Notes under the pieces: generated by a model
Seen by the model: only the letters and a program-made list of their open reading frames with translations
Told to the model about the DNA's origin: nothing
Database searches by the model: none
Position numbers and translations under genes: made by a program
Shown here: piece by piece, positions 42,845 through 51,914 of the stretch
How positions within the stretch are numbered: the stretch's first letter is position 1
How the letters are laid out: each line of letters begins with the position of its first letter
NCBI RefSeq assembly: GCF_002899945.2
Contig: NZ_PPEG02000005.1
Span: 1 to 64,000, forward strand
Direction of reading: 5' to 3'
From: Chryseobacterium viscerum
GTDB lineage: Bacteria; Bacteroidota; Bacteroidia; Flavobacteriales; Weeksellaceae
Length of the DNA: 64,000 nt

Positions 42845-44473
42845 ATGAGTTCAGAAAATACAGCATCATTCCATCACATTTTTAAAAATGAAAACGAAAT
42901 CCCGGAAGAATATAAAGTACCGGTTATTCATCAGAAAACCTATCTGCTAAATGGCGAGTTGGTAGAATGGAACGGAGAGGTCACTGAAATCTATTCTCCG
43001 GTATGCATTCCTACAGAAAGCGGATTAGAAAGAAAGCTTTTGGGAAGCATTCCGAATATTGGTCCCAATGAAGCGATGGAAGTGCTTGAAGCCTGTGTAA
43101 AAGCTTATGACAACGGTCTGGGTGAATGGCCTACAATGTCCGTGGCAGGACGCATCAAATGCATGCAGAAATTCGTATACCTGATGATCCAGCAGAGAGA
43201 TCTGGTGATTAAGCTGTTGATGTGGGAAATCGGGAAAACACTGGCCGATTCTACGAAAGAGTTTGACCGTACCGTAGATTATATCAACCAAACCATTGAT
43301 GCCCTGAAAGACCTGGATAGAGAGTCTTCCCGCTTTCAACAGGCAGAAGGAACTATTGCACAGATCAGAAGAGCTCCGCTAGGAGTGGTCTTAAGCATGG
43401 GACCATTCAATTATCCTCTGAATGAAATTTTCACCACCCTTATTCCCGCTTTGATCATGGGAAACACCATCCTGTTCAAACTTCCAAAACATGGAGTATT
43501 GGCTCACTATCCTTTATTAAATGCTTTTAAAGAAGCATTCCCGAAAGGAACTGTAAATACATTATACGGAAAAGGATCAGAAATTATCACTCCGATCATG
43601 GAAAGCGGAAAAGTGAATGTGCTGGCTTTCATCGGGTCAAGTAAAGTAGCTAACGGACTGAAAAAACTACACCCTAAAGTGAACCGTCTAAGAGCAATTC
43701 TGAGCCTGGATGCAAAAAATGCAGCCATTGTTACCAAAAATGCAAACCTGGATGTAGCGGTGAGTGAATGTATTCTGGGAGCACTTTCCTTCAACGGACA
43801 ACGCTGTACAGCATTGAAGCTGATCTTTGTACAAAAAGAAGTTGCGGCAGAATTTACCAAGAAACTAAGTGAAGCGGTATCTGCTCTTAAACCTGGACTG
43901 CCATGGGAGAAAGACGTGAAAGTAACCCCACTTCCTGAAGTGAATAAACCTCCTTATCTGAAAGAATGTATAGAGGATGCTTTACAAAAAGGAGCTACAG
44001 TTTTGAATAAAGATGGAGGATATACAGAACAGTCTTTTGTTTTCCCGGCAGTGGTATATCCTGTAAACAGCGATATGAAGCTGTATCATGAAGAGCAGTT
44101 TGGTCCGGTGATTCCTGTTGTTCCGTTTGAGGATATAGAAGAACCTATAGAGTACCAGGTGAATGCATCCCACGGAATGCAGGTGAGTATTTTCAGTGAA
44201 GATCCGCATGAGGTTGCAAGACTTATTGATCCTTTTGTAAACCTTGTAAGCCGTGTCAATATCAATTGTCAGGCACAGCGTGGACCGGATGTTTTTCCTT
44301 TTACAGGAAGAAAAGATAGTGCCGAAGGAACGCTTTCTGTTTTTGATGCACTCCGTTCATTTTCTATCCGATCTTTGGTGGCTGCAAAACTGACGGATTC
44401 TAACAAAGAATTACTCAATACCATCGTCAGAGAGCATGATTCCAACTTCTTGAGCACCGATTATATTTTCTGA
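42845..44473 (+). CDS. gapN: NADP-dependent non-phosphorylating glyceraldehyde-3-phosphate dehydrogenase
   Basis: 542 residues from ATG 42845 (MSSENTASFHHIFKNENEIP); an upstream frame extension has no family match. ALDH motifs: GVVLSMGPFNYPLNEIFTTLIPALIMGN (about 180-207), AFIGSSKVANGL, LSLDAKNAAIVTKN (Glu to Asp in LSLDAKN), SFNGQRCTALKLIF with the catalytic Cys, and EEQFGPVIPVVPF. It oxidises glyceraldehyde-3-phosphate to 3-phosphoglycerate, giving NADPH. The long form matches Bacteroidota GapN-like enzymes. Confidence 0.85.
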   Translation: MSSENTASFHHIFKNENEIPEEYKVPVIHQKTYLLNGELVEWNGEVTEIYSPVCIPTESGLERKLLGSIPNIGPNEAMEVLEACVKAYDNGLGEWPTMSVAGRIKCMQKFVYLMIQQRDLVIKLLMWEIGKTLADSTKEFDRTVDYINQTIDALKDLDRESSRFQQAEGTIAQIRRAPLGVVLSMGPFNYPLNEIFTTLIPALIMGNTILFKLPKHGVLAHYPLLNAFKEAFPKGTVNTLYGKGSEIITPIMESGKVNVLAFIGSSKVANGLKKLHPKVNRLRAILSLDAKNAAIVTKNANLDVAVSECILGALSFNGQRCTALKLIFVQKEVAAEFTKKLSEAVSALKPGLPWEKDVKVTPLPEVNKPPYLKECIEDALQKGATVLNKDGGYTEQSFVFPAVVYPVNSDMKLYHEEQFGPVIPVVPFEDIEEPIEYQVNASHGMQVSIFSEDPHEVARLIDPFVNLVSRVNINCQAQRGPDVFPFTGRKDSAEGTLSVFDALRSFSIRSLVAAKLTDSNKELLNTIVREHDSNFLSTDYIF

Positions 44474-44502
44474 TTCTAAACGGTATCGTATTTAACATAA
44501 AT

Positions 44503-44544
44503 AAAAATCCTCAATAAACTACTGTGTTTTTTGAGGATTTTTTT
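44503..44544 (+). terminator. gapN terminator
   Basis: A 12-bp stem AAAAATCCTCAA / TTGAGGATTTTT with a 16-nt loop and T-rich tail. Confidence 0.7.
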
Positions 44545-44626
44545 AACTTAATGCCGGAAATTAGAGTTTTGTGTTATAATAAGGTGATATTTTGGTAAAT
44601 ATTGCTTAAGGATCAGTGTGTAAATC

Positions 44627-45136
44627 ATGTCTTCACCCGAAAAAGAATTTTTAGAGAAAATTGAAAAGCACAAAGGTGTTGTTTTCAAGATTTCTAAAAT
44701 GTATATGGATAATAAGGACGATCAGAATGACCTCTATCAGGAGATCATCTACCAGGCTTGGAAATCATATGGTGATTTTCAAAAGAGAAGTGATTTCTCA
44801 ACATGGTTGTATAGAACTGCGCTCAATACAGCAATTGTTTTTCTGCGAAGTGAAAAAAAACGTAGTTTTATACAGAACCAGAATATAGATGGACTGGGCG
44901 TTCGGCAGGAACCTTATAATGATACAGATGATATGAATATGAAACTGATGTACGAAGCCATCCATCAGTTGAGCCCCATTGATAAAGCCCTTATATTTTT
45001 CTTTTTAGAAGGCTTTTCGGGAAAGGAAATTTCTGTTCAGCTGGGAATTACCGAAGTGAATACACGGGTGAAATTGAAAAGGGCAAAAGAAAAGCTGAAA
45101 GAGATCATTACCAGACAAAGGGAAGGTTCCAATTAA
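44627..45136 (+). CDS. ECF-type RNA polymerase sigma factor, module 1
   Basis: 169 residues. Region 2 (about 25-90): DLYQEIIYQAWKSYGDFQKRSDFSTWLYRTALNTAIVFLRSEKK. Region 4 (about 110-160): LSPIDKALIFFFLEGFSGKEISVQLGITEVNTRVKLKRAKEKLKEII. No regulatory domains beyond these, so an ECF sigma factor. The membrane protein gene follows 10 nt later and is a likely anti-sigma partner. It resembles the second copy at 46612 throughout (about half of residues identical). Confidence 0.9.
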   Translation: MSSPEKEFLEKIEKHKGVVFKISKMYMDNKDDQNDLYQEIIYQAWKSYGDFQKRSDFSTWLYRTALNTAIVFLRSEKKRSFIQNQNIDGLGVRQEPYNDTDDMNMKLMYEAIHQLSPIDKALIFFFLEGFSGKEISVQLGITEVNTRVKLKRAKEKLKEIITRQREGSN

Positions 45137-45146
45137 AAGATAAAAC

Positions 45147-45962
45147 ATGGAGTTAGAAAACTTTAAAGAACTTTGGAATAAAGATACAGGACAGGAGTCT
45201 CCTGAAATTTCTCTGGAAAAGCAGAGAGAAATACATTCTCCGTTGCAGATGCTGAAAATCAATATGGAAACTGAATTTTGGCTGATGGTCATTACACTGC
45301 CATTACTTTTGACCAATTTTCCGTTTGCTTCTATAGATTCTAATATTAAAATTATATCAGCATTTGTCACCATCCTGACGCTCGCTTTTATCGTTTATTT
45401 TTATTCCCGTTTTCGGAAATTGTATAAGCTGCTTCGGAAAAACAGTATCAATACGAATTACGATTTATTCAATCTTAAAACACAGCTTCTTATATCGAAA
45501 GAAATTTACATTTCCTATTATATCTCCTACATACCCCTTGGATTCATTCTGTCCCTGATCAAAATTAATTTTCATTTTGACATGGAGTATAATCTGGCCA
45601 TCTTCGGAATAAGTCTTCTGATTACTCTGTTGCTGGTTGCCTTTATTATAAAATATTGGATCTATTATATGTATGGAAGGTATATAGATGATGTAGTACG
45701 CCTTGTAGATGAGCTCAATGATATTGAAGTAAAACCTTTGACTCGGAAGAAAGGAACATGGTTTGAGCGTTCACAGAAATTTTTCATGAACAAGTTTGGA
45801 ATTAAAGGAAATGTCGTGAACACTGTGATATGGTTTGCATCCATGTATATTTTTATCATTGTATTCCTGACAGTTGTACTTTTAATCATCATAATAGCAG
45901 GAGCGAAACTGGATTTTCTTGATTTCGGATCATTGCAGAGAGCATTAAATAAACTAAATTAG
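45147..45962 (+). CDS. Four-span membrane protein, probable anti-sigma partner, module 1
   Basis: 271 residues. The cytoplasmic N-terminus, MELENFKELWNKDTGQESPEISLEKQREIHSPLQMLKINMETEFWLMV, is followed by membrane spans at about 45-65, 72-92, 120-145, 150-172 and another at about 233-258. The same N-terminal pattern (NxxELKxxWNxDxxxExPEIS..) recurs in the protein of module 2. Direct coupling to the sigma gene and the short N-terminal helix suggest an anti-sigma role; no zinc-binding ZAS motif is seen. Confidence 0.65.
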   Translation: MELENFKELWNKDTGQESPEISLEKQREIHSPLQMLKINMETEFWLMVITLPLLLTNFPFASIDSNIKIISAFVTILTLAFIVYFYSRFRKLYKLLRKNSINTNYDLFNLKTQLLISKEIYISYYISYIPLGFILSLIKINFHFDMEYNLAIFGISLLITLLLVAFIIKYWIYYMYGRYIDDVVRLVDELNDIEVKPLTRKKGTWFERSQKFFMNKFGIKGNVVNTVIWFASMYIFIIVFLTVVLLIIIIAGAKLDFLDFGSLQRALNKLN

Positions 45963-46024
45963 AAATTATTTTATCTTCTGCAAATGTTCTATCTTTAAAA
46001 ACTTGAGTTGTAAAAAAATATCAG

Positions 46025-46384
46025 ATGGATGAGATTAAAAATCAGATGTATTCTATAGAAGAATTTCTGGAACTCGTAAAGAATAAACAGGACCGGAAGG
46101 CATCATATGATCCGGATTATAATTATGCGGTATATTCTTCAAAAGATGAATTTAAGCCGGAAATGAAGATTTTTATCGGGGATCCACTGGATATTGGTGA
46201 GGATGATAGCGAAAGCCTGCCTGATTTTGTTTTTCATAATAAGCTGAAGTATATGTGTTCTGATGAGAACATTCAGGATGTTGTGGATCTGGCGTTCCGT
46301 CAGCGTGCTGAGGTTACATGCTCTCAGCTCATCACGGCATTGAATCACTATCTTGAAAAAGATGATTTTTTAGATTTTAAATAA
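46025..46384 (+). CDS. Small cytosolic protein of unknown function
   Basis: 119 residues: MDEIKNQMYSIEEFLELVKNKQDRKASYDPDYNYAVYSSKDEFKP..., no signal or membrane segment, acidic in the middle (IGEDDSESLPDF). The C-terminus VVDLAFRQRAEVTCSQLITALNHYLEKDDFLDF is helical. The style resembles short immunity-like or DUF-type proteins but I cannot name a family. It sits between two sigma/membrane-protein modules and ends with a terminator. Confidence 0.6.
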   Translation: MDEIKNQMYSIEEFLELVKNKQDRKASYDPDYNYAVYSSKDEFKPEMKIFIGDPLDIGEDDSESLPDFVFHNKLKYMCSDENIQDVVDLAFRQRAEVTCSQLITALNHYLEKDDFLDFK

Positions 46385-46409
46385 CAGTAGAATAACATAT
46401 TAAATAAAG

Positions 46410-46438
46410 AACCTGATATAAAAAATGTCAGGTTTTTT
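46410..46438 (+). terminator. Terminator after the small protein gene
   Basis: AACCTGA / TCAGGTT, 7-bp stem, about 10-nt loop, T7 tail. Confidence 0.6.
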
Positions 46439-46611
46439 TATGCAATATTTTTACTTTTTTATACTAACTGATTGTATTTTAAGAGAGTTGTACAAATTAA
46501 ACACACACACAATGAATCCGGGCAGTAATTTTCTATCAGTTTTTTTATTTCTTTTGTAAAAAACTGTAACAATTTTTTTAAACGAAAACTAACTCTATAG
46601 AGTAACAAGCC

Positions 46612-47121
46612 ATGACCTCACAAGAAAAAGAGTTTATAAGTAAAATTGAACAGCATAAAGGAATCCTATTTAAGATTTCTAAAATGTACATGACTGAAAA
46701 AGATGATCGAGATGATCTTTTTCAGGAGATTACGTATCAGCTCTGGAAAGCATTTCACAGCTTCAGAGGGGATAGCGAATTTTCAACATGGTTGTACAGA
46801 ATTGCTTTGAATACAGCAATTATTTTCCTTAAATCAGAAAAAAGAAGAAGCTTTATTACCAATGAAGATTTTTCAAACCAGATGATTGTTCAGGAAGACT
46901 ACGACTATCGTAAAGAAGACCGCCTGGTTGAAATGTATAAGGCTATTCATCAGTTGAATCCTATTGATAAAGCCTTTATATTCTATTATCTGGAAGATTT
47001 TTCAGGAAAGCAGATTGCAGAACAGATGGGAATTTCTGAAGGGAATGCAAGAGTGAAAATGAACCGGGCAAAAACTAAACTTAAAGATATCTTAAGCCAA
47101 ATAAAAAACAACAAACATTAA
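46612..47121 (+). CDS. ECF-type RNA polymerase sigma factor, module 2
   Basis: 169 residues, closely alike to the protein at 44627: EKDDRDDLFQEITYQLWKAFHSFRGDSEFSTWLYRIALNTAIIFL in region 2 and LNPIDKAFIFYYLEDFSGKQIAEQMGISEGNARVKMNRAKTKLKDIL in region 4. Upstream, TGTAACAATTTTTTT at 46565-46579 could be part of an autoregulated ECF promoter, but spacing to a -10 is not convincing. The paired membrane protein follows 13 nt later. Confidence 0.9.
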   Translation: MTSQEKEFISKIEQHKGILFKISKMYMTEKDDRDDLFQEITYQLWKAFHSFRGDSEFSTWLYRIALNTAIIFLKSEKRRSFITNEDFSNQMIVQEDYDYRKEDRLVEMYKAIHQLNPIDKAFIFYYLEDFSGKQIAEQMGISEGNARVKMNRAKTKLKDILSQIKNNKH

Positions 47122-47134
47122 AATCAGTAATCCA

Positions 47135-47725
47135 ATGAATATCGATGAATTGAAAAACACCTGGAATGAAGATATTGTGGAGGAAACTCCCGAAATAAGC
47201 ACAGAACAAAGAAATAAGCTCAATCTTCCCCTTGAAAAAATACGTAAAAATATGCGTGTGGAATTCTGGTGGGTCATAGGAATCTTTGTCTTTGCCTTTT
47301 TAGTCTGCTCATTCTGCCGACCCTTCAAATTACAATTATATATAACGGTTTTAATTGCCTCCATGCTTATTGTCACCGTTTTCTTTTTTAGCAAGTTCTT
47401 TAAATTGTATAACGAAATCAGTAATCCTGTACCAAAGACCTATGATTCTCTGAAAGATCTGGTCATGCAGCTGAATCTGAATAAACAGTACTACCTTTCA
47501 TACTATATCAGTTTTGCACCATTTATGGTATGTGAAATCCTTATTGTCCTGGAGTTTATCCCCTGGCCTAAACCTTTGAGTGAACTGAAGATTGCAGTGA
47601 TCTTAATTGGCTCTGTGATAGGAGGACTATTCTTGCTCTTTCTGGCTGGAAAATATTGGTTTTACCGGTATTACGGAAGATATATCCAGCATATTGAAGG
47701 TCTTTTGGAAGAATTAAAAAGATAG
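47135..47725 (+). CDS. Four-span membrane protein, probable anti-sigma partner, module 2
   Basis: 196 residues: MNIDELKNTWNEDIVEETPEISTEQRNKLNLPLEKIRKNMRVEFWWVIGIF, with four spans (about 43-63, 66-86, 125-145, 150-172). It shares the N-terminal pattern and span arrangement of the protein at 45147 but lacks that protein's extra C-terminal span. The same sigma-membrane order supports a functional pair. No anti-sigma domain I know is present. Confidence 0.65.
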   Translation: MNIDELKNTWNEDIVEETPEISTEQRNKLNLPLEKIRKNMRVEFWWVIGIFVFAFLVCSFCRPFKLQLYITVLIASMLIVTVFFFSKFFKLYNEISNPVPKTYDSLKDLVMQLNLNKQYYLSYYISFAPFMVCEILIVLEFIPWPKPLSELKIAVILIGSVIGGLFLLFLAGKYWFYRYYGRYIQHIEGLLEELKR

Positions 47726-47727
47726 AT

Positions 47728-47768
47728 AAAAATATTTCGGCGGGCTTTTAGCCCGCCGAAATATTTTT
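47728..47768. terminator. Very strong bidirectional terminator
   Basis: A perfect 19-bp stem (left arm 47728-47746, right arm 47750-47768; core TTTCGGCGGGCT) with a 3-nt loop, between convergent stops 47725 and 47775. Confidence 0.85.
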
Positions 47769-47774
47769 TATTAA

Positions 47775-49313
47775 TTATTGTCCTTTATTTTCCTTTTCTT
47801 TTGCGATTTCGTTTTTTATCCAATCCAGCTGGGGATCTTTTTTATCAATAATATCCTGCATACTTTCAGGAACGATCACATCAGGGACAACCCCTTTTCG
47901 TGAGTCTGAGAAATTGATATTAGGCTGTACAAGCAGTAATCCGATAGGAAACCTAATCTCAGAATTAGGAAGCTTTTGATAAGAATAAAAACCTGCTACG
48001 GTTCCATCATTGGCGCCGCCCGTTTCTTCCCCCACGAGAGTGGCTCTTTTATCATTTTTAATCTTGGCAGTAATGATAGAAGATGCTGAGAAACTTCCGC
48101 CATTGATCAGTACAAAAACTTTTCCGTGGAAGGCTTGTTTATTAGGTTTTGTAGGCTTATCGGCTTTCATTTTGTAGAAAACTTTTCCATCTTTTTTATA
48201 AGTGCTGAAAGCCTGTGCGAAAAAGTAACTTGGGTATGCTATGCTTTTAAGGGCATATTCCAAAGGATTGCTTTTTCTGAAATAATTCGTGCGCAGAGGA
48301 GTATCCCTTGAGGTCACCTGGGAAGGTTTTATCAGGGTAAAGGGTACTTCTGCCAAATAAGAATAGAGGTTATTGATCTCATAGAGAGAGCCTCCGTAGT
48401 TATTTCTGACATCTATGATGAGGTAAGGAGACTTTGCATCATTAATCTTGGCAAATGTTTTTTTATAAAACTCATCCGAATACTCTCTGGAGAAACTTTT
48501 CACTTTTATATAAGCAATCGTGCTGTCTTTATCCAGAAAATTGAAGCTCCTGTTATAAGAATTACTGGAAGCTACATAGTCATTCAGTTTCTTTTCCTGA
48601 GTCTTTTTTTTCATTTCCTTATCCTTTTCAAGATCAGAATCAGATTTTATCTCCCGGGTTAAAGTATAAGTCTGTTTTTCTCCTTTATAAAGCGTTTCAA
48701 AGGTTGCTTTGCTGGGAAAGCCATTTTCAGCAGTATAAAAATTAAAGAATAAGTCTTTTAAAAAATAAGGATAAAAAGTAGTATTGTCACCATCACTGCT
48801 GATCAGGCTTCTGTACTTCTTGATATACTCTGAAACGGGAACTTTATTGATGGATAAAATTTCAGTTCCGGGTTGTATATGATCAATAGAATCTCTGTTT
48901 TGAACAATATACATCTGCTCTCCAGAAATATAATATTCGAAACGGCTGAACATTCCCTTCTGATGTTCCAGCTTTTTTAATTCTTTTTTGGTGAATTTCT
49001 TTCTGGGAATTCTCAATGAAAGATGGCCTTCACGGATTCCTGCAATAACCGGCTGAAGTTTAAAATAAAACTGAAGAGGAGTGAGGGGCTCTGTGAGAGT
49101 CTGTTTTAGGCTGTCAAATTTATGGTCCAATTCCTGCTTGGGAATGTACCAATAGAGTTGAGGGTGCATCTGCTGTAATTTTGAATACGCATAATCTACA
49201 TCCTCCTTAAGCTGTTCCGGTGGAATATATGAAGCCCGCTGTTCGTTGTGTTTTTTTATAGAGGCACAAGACGAAAGTATAGCGAGAAGAAATATTACCG
49301 AATAATTTTTCAA
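47775..49313 (-). CDS. S41-family (C-terminal-processing-like) peptidase, lipoprotein
   Basis: 512 residues with a lipoprotein signal (MKNYSVIFLLAILSSCAS, lipobox LSSC). A PDZ-like part (QPGTEILSINKVPVSEYIKKYR) precedes the S41 core: IIDVRNNYGGSLYEINNLY, FVLINGGSFSASSIITAKIKND (catalytic Ser) and VGEETGGANDG. A Lys-rich linker near 235-260 separates parts. Membrane-anchored, periplasm-facing; substrates unknown. Single gene. Confidence 0.85.
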   Translation of the reverse strand: MKNYSVIFLLAILSSCASIKKHNEQRASYIPPEQLKEDVDYAYSKLQQMHPQLYWYIPKQELDHKFDSLKQTLTEPLTPLQFYFKLQPVIAGIREGHLSLRIPRKKFTKKELKKLEHQKGMFSRFEYYISGEQMYIVQNRDSIDHIQPGTEILSINKVPVSEYIKKYRSLISSDGDNTTFYPYFLKDLFFNFYTAENGFPSKATFETLYKGEKQTYTLTREIKSDSDLEKDKEMKKKTQEKKLNDYVASSNSYNRSFNFLDKDSTIAYIKVKSFSREYSDEFYKKTFAKINDAKSPYLIIDVRNNYGGSLYEINNLYSYLAEVPFTLIKPSQVTSRDTPLRTNYFRKSNPLEYALKSIAYPSYFFAQAFSTYKKDGKVFYKMKADKPTKPNKQAFHGKVFVLINGGSFSASSIITAKIKNDKRATLVGEETGGANDGTVAGFYSYQKLPNSEIRFPIGLLLVQPNINFSDSRKGVVPDVIVPESMQDIIDKKDPQLDWIKNEIAKEKENKGQ

Positions 49314-49460
49314 TTTCTTTGAGTTTTTTTAAGGTGCTAAAATAGAAAGTTTAAAATTAATCCTGATGTAAATGAATAATAAATTTTCTAAAACACCTGA
49401 TAAAATTAGTTAAAAAATAGAGTAAAATGGAATATGTTTTCATTTAAAAGCAAAAGTTGA

Positions 49461-49468
49461 TACATTTG
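49461..49468 (+). promoter_or_regulatory. -7 box of the MBL-fold gene at 49486
   Basis: TACATTTG fits TAnnTTTG, 17 nt before ATG 49486. Confidence 0.45.
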
Positions 49469-49485
49469 ACACTTATTTTTTGCAG

Positions 49486-50583
49486 ATGATTTATTGGATT
49501 ATTATGAGTGCTGTTGTCTTAACGGTTACTTTTTTTGTCGTGATCAATATGAAAGTGTTTGGAGGTGTACCAAAAGGAAAGCGGCTGAAACGTATAAGGC
49601 AGTCCAGACTTTATAAAAAAGGACAGTTTCAGAATATCAGCCATACTCCATCTATTACAGAAGGTTACAAAATGTCAAGGGTGACTTATGATTTCTTTTT
49701 GGGTAAAAAAGATCCGCTGCTGAAGCCTTTGAAAGACATTCCTTCTATTCATACCAATTTGAAAGCTATAGATAAAAATGCAGACGTTTTTATCTGGCTG
49801 GGACACTCATCTTATTATTTTCAGACTGATGGTGTTTCCTTTTTAGTGGATCCTGTATTGAGTTTGTATGGTTCTCCTTTTAAATACTTTAACAAGGCAT
49901 TCAAAGGTTCTGACATCTTTACCCCTGAAGATATTCCAGATCTCGATTATCTGGTGATTACTCACGATCATTTCGACCATTTGGATTACCCGACTGTAAA
50001 ATCTATAAAGGAGAGAACAGCTGCTGCCATTTTGCCTTTGGGAGTGGGAGCCCATTTGGAAAGATGGGGATTTGGAGAAAATAAGCTTATTGAAGAAGAA
50101 TGGGGGACAGAAGTTACCCTTAAGAATGATATAAAAATTGTTTTTACCCCTGCCAGACACTTTTCCGGCAGGAGAATCAGGCAGAATGATACTCTTTGGA
50201 GTTCCTATGTTCTGAAGACGCCCACAAAGAAAATTTTCTTAGGAGGAGACAGCGGTTACGATACCCATTTTAAAGCAATTGGTGACCAATATGGCCCTTT
50301 TGATTATGCTATTCTTGAAAACGGACAATATGGAGAAGCATGGAGATATATTCATACCTTACCAGAAGATGTTATTCAGGCTGGTATTGATCTCAATGCA
50401 AAGCATATTATTCCCGTTCATGCTGCAAAATTTGCGTTGGCTCTTCACCCTTGGAATGAACCCTTACAAAAGATAACAAGTCTTGGAAAAGCAAAAGGAC
50501 TTAGCATCCTCACTCCGATGATCGGTGAGGTTGTAGATCTCAGTCAGTCAGAACAGCAATTTTCTGTCTGGTGGGAAAGCTGA
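49486..50583 (+). CDS. MBL-fold hydrolase (NAPE-PLD-like), membrane-anchored
   Basis: 365 residues from ATG 49486, with an N-terminal span IIMSAVVLTVTFFVVINM. Zinc site THDHFDHLDY (about 158-167), with ARHFSGR and GGDSGYD. The order and the WLGHSSYYFQTDG segment match NAPE-PLD-like or UlaG-like MBL lipases. The end (PVHAAKFALALHPWNEP) supplies another His. Possibly acts on phospholipids or phosphonate/lactone substrates at the membrane. Its stop abuts the stop of the gene on the other strand. Confidence 0.82.
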   Translation: MIYWIIMSAVVLTVTFFVVINMKVFGGVPKGKRLKRIRQSRLYKKGQFQNISHTPSITEGYKMSRVTYDFFLGKKDPLLKPLKDIPSIHTNLKAIDKNADVFIWLGHSSYYFQTDGVSFLVDPVLSLYGSPFKYFNKAFKGSDIFTPEDIPDLDYLVITHDHFDHLDYPTVKSIKERTAAAILPLGVGAHLERWGFGENKLIEEEWGTEVTLKNDIKIVFTPARHFSGRRIRQNDTLWSSYVLKTPTKKIFLGGDSGYDTHFKAIGDQYGPFDYAILENGQYGEAWRYIHTLPEDVIQAGIDLNAKHIIPVHAAKFALALHPWNEPLQKITSLGKAKGLSILTPMIGEVVDLSQSEQQFSVWWES

Positions 50584-50871
50584 TCAGGCATGCCAGATCT
50601 CTTTATATCGTGCAGGGTGGTTTTCAAACTGTTGTCGGACAAAATCACATTCAGGGTCTACAAGCAAATCTTTTTCTTCTGCGTAACGTACCAGCTCATC
50701 CAGTAATAGTTTGGCATATCCTTTTCCTTCACGCTCTTCGTCAAGTTTCGTATAATATACGATAAGCAGTCTTCCGTCAACCTCTATGGACATATATCCT
50801 GCCTTTTCCCCGTCAATAAGTAGCTGCAATTCATCCTGATATTGAGATACCTGAAACTTTATATTTTCCAT
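50584..50871 (-). CDS. Short GNAT-like N-acetyltransferase (YjdJ-type)
   Basis: 95 residues, far shorter than classic GNAT enzymes but in the size class of the small YjdJ type. The acetyl-CoA pyrophosphate loop EEREGKGYAKLLLDELVRYA is clear, followed by LVDPECDFVRQQFENHPARYKEIW. Cytosolic. Convergent with the MBL gene with no intergenic base. Substrate unknown. Confidence 0.82.
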   Translation of the reverse strand: MENIKFQVSQYQDELQLLIDGEKAGYMSIEVDGRLLIVYYTKLDEEREGKGYAKLLLDELVRYAEEKDLLVDPECDFVRQQFENHPARYKEIWHA

Positions 50872-51042
50872 AATAATGTAAGATTTGGTTGATTAAAAAT
50901 AATTTGAGAAGATTTTCTGAAAAAAACATTCTTTCCATTAAAATTACGAAATTAAATAATATAAAGAAATAGTTTTTAAGAATCTTAACGAATTTTATAA
51001 CATAAATAATAAAAATTTAAAATAATAAAATTCAGTAGAAAT

Positions 51043-51094
51043 GGGCTTTAGCCCGCTTACGAGAATAATCTAATCATCATTGGCTTTAGCCCAA
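51043..51094. repeat. Paired short palindromes, copy R3 (GGGCTTTAGCCC + TTGGCTTTAGCCCAA)
   Basis: Two small stems about 26 bp apart, like R1, R2 and R4. The 490-bp gap 50872-51361 otherwise holds AT-rich sequence with no gene I can support, then the TTGGCA direct repeats at 51291-51316. Confidence 0.6.
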
Positions 51095-51290
51095 ACTGTA
51101 AAAATCAAAATTTTAAACCTTCAAATTTAAATATTCAATTCTTGGGTAATTAATGATTTTTGCTATGGTTTCTAATAAAACTAATCACTTTCTGATCATT
51201 ATTTTAAAATAGTTGACATTCAATGATTATGTGAAAATAAAAGAAATATTTCAAAGATAATCAGTTGTTTGTAGTTTTTATTAACAAAAA

Positions 51291-51326
51291 TTGGCATTTG
51301 TGTTTAAAAGTTGGCACTTTAATTGA
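51291..51326 (+). promoter_or_regulatory. Sigma-54-like promoter with TTGGCA direct repeats
   Basis: TTGGCACTTTAATTGA at 51311-51326 fits TTGGCAC-N5-TTGC except for the last base, and a second TTGGCA stands exactly 20 bp upstream (51291). The gene starts 36 nt after. No TAnnTTTG box was seen here. Confidence 0.4.
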
Positions 51327-51361
51327 CTCTTTCACCATATCTAATTTTAAAGGGGAATGAA

Positions 51362-51820
51362 ATGAAAAAGTTATTATTAACAGCGCTTCTTGTTGGGACA
51401 TTCAGCATGAGCTATGCCCAGTCAGATTATTATAATGACTACAGAAGAAGTATTTCGGATGTCAACTGGCAGAGGGTTGTTGCCGATCTGTTGCTTTCTA
51501 CAGCACAAGCCAATCAGGTGTATGGATTGAATGACAGATATCGTGATTATGATTCGTGGAACAGAGTATATGTGGTAGATCCCGGAAGATGGAGAGGCGA
51601 CCGATATAACGAACTGGAAAGGATCATGGGCAGAGAGAAGTATATTATCTTTAAAAAGAAATATTACAGAGGGCAAAACCCAGTGATCGTTTATGGAAGA
51701 AATAAAAAGGATTATAAGAAATACCATAAGCAACAGGAAAAATATTATAAGAATCAAGAGAAATATTACAAAAAACAAAACAAAAAACACGGGCATGACC
51801 GTGATGATGATTGGGATTAA
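51362..51820 (+). CDS. Secreted Lys/Tyr-rich protein of unknown function
   Basis: 152 residues from ATG 51362, with signal peptide MKKLLLTALLVGTFSMSYAQ. The N-terminal half (ISDVNWQRVVADLLLSTAQANQVYGLNDRYRDYDSWNRVY) is helical and slightly like small periplasmic stress proteins; the C-terminal 55 residues are a Lys/Tyr repeat (KKYHKQQEKYYKNQEKYYKKQNKK) followed by Asp/His. No family recognised. Start choice rests on the signal peptide; the upstream region has sigma-54-like sequence. Confidence 0.7.
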   Translation: MKKLLLTALLVGTFSMSYAQSDYYNDYRRSISDVNWQRVVADLLLSTAQANQVYGLNDRYRDYDSWNRVYVVDPGRWRGDRYNELERIMGREKYIIFKKKYYRGQNPVIVYGRNKKDYKKYHKQQEKYYKNQEKYYKKQNKKHGHDRDDDWD

Positions 51821-51847
51821 ACCATCATCAACTATATATTCACTTTT

Positions 51848-51880
51848 AAATGGCTGGCATCTTTGTCAGCCATTTTATAT
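51848..51880 (+). terminator. Terminator of the gene at 51362
   Basis: AAATGGCTG / CAGCCATTT, 9-bp stem, 10-nt loop, then TATATG. Confidence 0.65.
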
Positions 51881-51914
51881 GATATCAATTAAAATTATTT
51901 TTAGTGATTAATTT

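Noticed and set aside
46500..46511. Short AC dinucleotide run upstream of the second sigma gene
   Set aside because: Only about six units and not placed between recognisable promoter elements.
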